DNA of 6,848 nt from Planctomicrobium sp. (GTDB taxonomy: Bacteria > Planctomycetota > Planctomycetia > Planctomycetales > Planctomycetaceae): the NCBI GenBank assembly GCA_029259835.1, contig JAJDEL010000540.1, forward strand, positions 1-6,848. The letters are read 5' to 3'. The position numbers and the translations under genes were made by a program. This document shows positions 5,672 through 6,848 of the stretch, one piece after another. Each line of letters opens with the position of its first letter. Position 1 is the stretch's first letter. Under the pieces are notes generated by a model. That model made no database searches and was not told where the DNA came from. It worked only from the letters and a program-made list of their open reading frames with translations.

Positions 5672-6848
5672 ATGCGAAATACATTTGCGACACGTCCGCT
5701 GTTTGAGATGTCGATCCCCGGTCGTCGAGCGGCGGTTTTTCCGAATTGTGATGTCCCGAAAAGTGACCTGACGAAGATTCTTCCGGAAGGTTCAATCGCC
5801 TCGCAATCGCCACCGCTGCCTGAACTGGCTGAAGGGGACGTCGTTCGGCATTTCGTGAATCTCTCGACACAGAATATGTCTGTCGACACACATTTCTACC
5901 CGTTGGGAAGTTGTACAATGAAGTACAACCCAAAGCGGCACGAGCGTTTGGCTGCCACGCATGGACTCGGCGATCTTCATCCCTATGCACGTCCGGAAGA
6001 TTCACAGGGGATGCTCAAGATTTTATTCGAATTACAGGAAATGCTCGCGGAAATCGCTGGGCTACCTGCTGTTTCTCTACAACCAGCAGCAGGAGCACAG
6101 GGAGAACTGGCGGCACTGCATGTTGCTTCTGCGTACTTCGAAGACAAAGGTGAGAAGCGAACAAAAGTCATCTTTCCAAGTAGTGCTCACGGGACAAACC
6201 CCGCGAGTGCGGCACTCGCGGGATTCGATTGCGTACAGATGGAACCTTCCGCAGATGGTCTCGTTGATACTGAAGCTTTGAAGTCTTTGGTTGATGAGCA
6301 GACTGCAGTCTTTATGGTGACGAACCCGAATACACTCGGTCTGTTCGAAAAAGACATTGCCAAGATTGCAAGCATCATCCATGACGCTGGCGCATTGGTC
6401 TATATTGATGGCGCGAACATGAACGCGATCCTCGGCATCACTCGCCCAGGCGATTTCGGCGGCGACATGATGCACTACAACGTTCACAAAACCTTCACGG
6501 GTCCACATGGGGCAGGCGGCCCTGGTGCTGGTCCGATTGCTGTTCGTGATTTCCTCGCGGACTATCTTCCGGGTCCTGTTGTCAGTAAATCTGGACCAGA
6601 GAACTACGAACTCACAACACCAACGAAAAGCATTGGTCGCATGCGTTCGTTCTTCGGCAACGTCGGCATTCTGCTTCGCGGTTATTTCTATCTGCGAACT
6701 CTTGGAGCCACTGGGCTTCGCGATGTATCGGAACATGCCGTGTTAAACGCCAACTATCTGAAAGCATGCTTGAAAGACATTCTCCCAGTGCCGCGTGGTG
6801 AGTATTGCATGCACGAATTTGTCGCCTCGGCACGTCAACTCAAAGACG
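5672..6848 (+). CDS. gcvPB: Glycine dehydrogenase (decarboxylating) subunit 2, P-protein beta half (3' end outside window)
   Basis: The frame is open from the ATG at 5672 to the right edge, giving 392 complete codons; the family is about 480-490 residues, so roughly the last fifth is missing. This subunit holds the PLP cofactor. NVHKTFTGPHGAGGPGAG contains the predicted Schiff-base lysine, Lys273, after His272. Other family blocks are HFYPLGSCTMKYNPK (74-88), QPAAGAQGEL (137-146), SSAHGTNPASAA (170-181), and YIDGANMNA beginning at residue 244. Together with GcvPA it forms the P-protein that decarboxylates glycine onto lipoyl-GcvH. GAAGG (5659-5663) lies 8 bases before the ATG and supports this start. 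The N-terminus MRNTFATRPLFEMSIPGRRA resembles GcvPB proteins with a short lead. The gap from gcvPA is 70 bases, so the two are probably co-transcribed. Confidence 0.96.
   Translation, partial: MRNTFATRPLFEMSIPGRRAAVFPNCDVPKSDLTKILPEGSIASQSPPLPELAEGDVVRHFVNLSTQNMSVDTHFYPLGSCTMKYNPKRHERLAATHGLGDLHPYARPEDSQGMLKILFELQEMLAEIAGLPAVSLQPAAGAQGELAALHVASAYFEDKGEKRTKVIFPSSAHGTNPASAALAGFDCVQMEPSADGLVDTEALKSLVDEQTAVFMVTNPNTLGLFEKDIAKIASIIHDAGALVYIDGANMNAILGITRPGDFGGDMMHYNVHKTFTGPHGAGGPGAGPIAVRDFLADYLPGPVVSKSGPENYELTTPTKSIGRMRSFFGNVGILLRGYFYLRTLGATGLRDVSEHAVLNANYLKACLKDILPVPRGEYCMHEFVASARQLKD

Noticed and set aside
6077..6736. 219-codon open frame on the minus strand
   Set aside because: It lies wholly antisense to the strongly conserved gcvPB coding region, shows no recognisable domain, and is Cys/Arg-rich in the way shadow frames are.

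Overview
The window looks like chromosomal DNA from a planctomycete, possibly a Gimesia/Rubinisphaera/Thalassoglobus-like member of Planctomycetaceae (inference). The evidence is a Tat-exported DUF1501 protein of the kind expanded in that phylum, a Sua5-like/low-molecular-weight phosphatase fusion, a two-subunit (GcvPA/GcvPB) glycine decarboxylase, roughly balanced base composition and loosely packed genes. I see no mobile element, CRISPR array, tRNA or rRNA.

Layout. (1) Bases 1-308 hold the 3' end of an unrecognised plus-strand gene. It converges on a minus-strand DUF1501 gene (361-1704), and a hairpin that probably terminates both lies between them. (2) The 308-base divergent gap (1705-2012) separates the DUF1501 gene from a plus-strand gene series. 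It holds a near-consensus sigma70 promoter facing the DUF1501 gene, a weaker candidate promoter facing right, an imperfect tandem repeat and several inverted repeats. (3) From 2013 to the window end, five plus-strand genes follow one another: the Sua5-like/arginine-phosphatase-like fusion, rpiB, gcvH, gcvPA and gcvPB (cut by the window edge). The first two are separated by 11 bases. The others have gaps of 66, 206 and 70 bases, and the last two gaps contain hairpins.

How the genes work together. GcvH, GcvPA and GcvPB are the lipoyl carrier and the two halves of the P-protein of the glycine cleavage system. The T-protein gene (gcvT) is not in the cluster. RpiB interconverts ribulose 5-phosphate and ribose 5-phosphate. 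The fusion gene followed by rpiB recalls the ywlC-ywlE-ywlF-glyA neighbourhood of Bacillus subtilis (TsaC/Sua5, protein-arginine phosphatase, RpiB, serine hydroxymethyltransferase), here with glycine cleavage genes on the glycine side.

The most unusual point is the fusion protein. Its phosphatase half has an intact YwlE-type loop, including the threonine linked to phosphoarginine preference. Its Sua5-like half keeps the fold-level pattern but has lost the recognisable substrate motifs, so it may no longer make threonylcarbamoyl-AMP.
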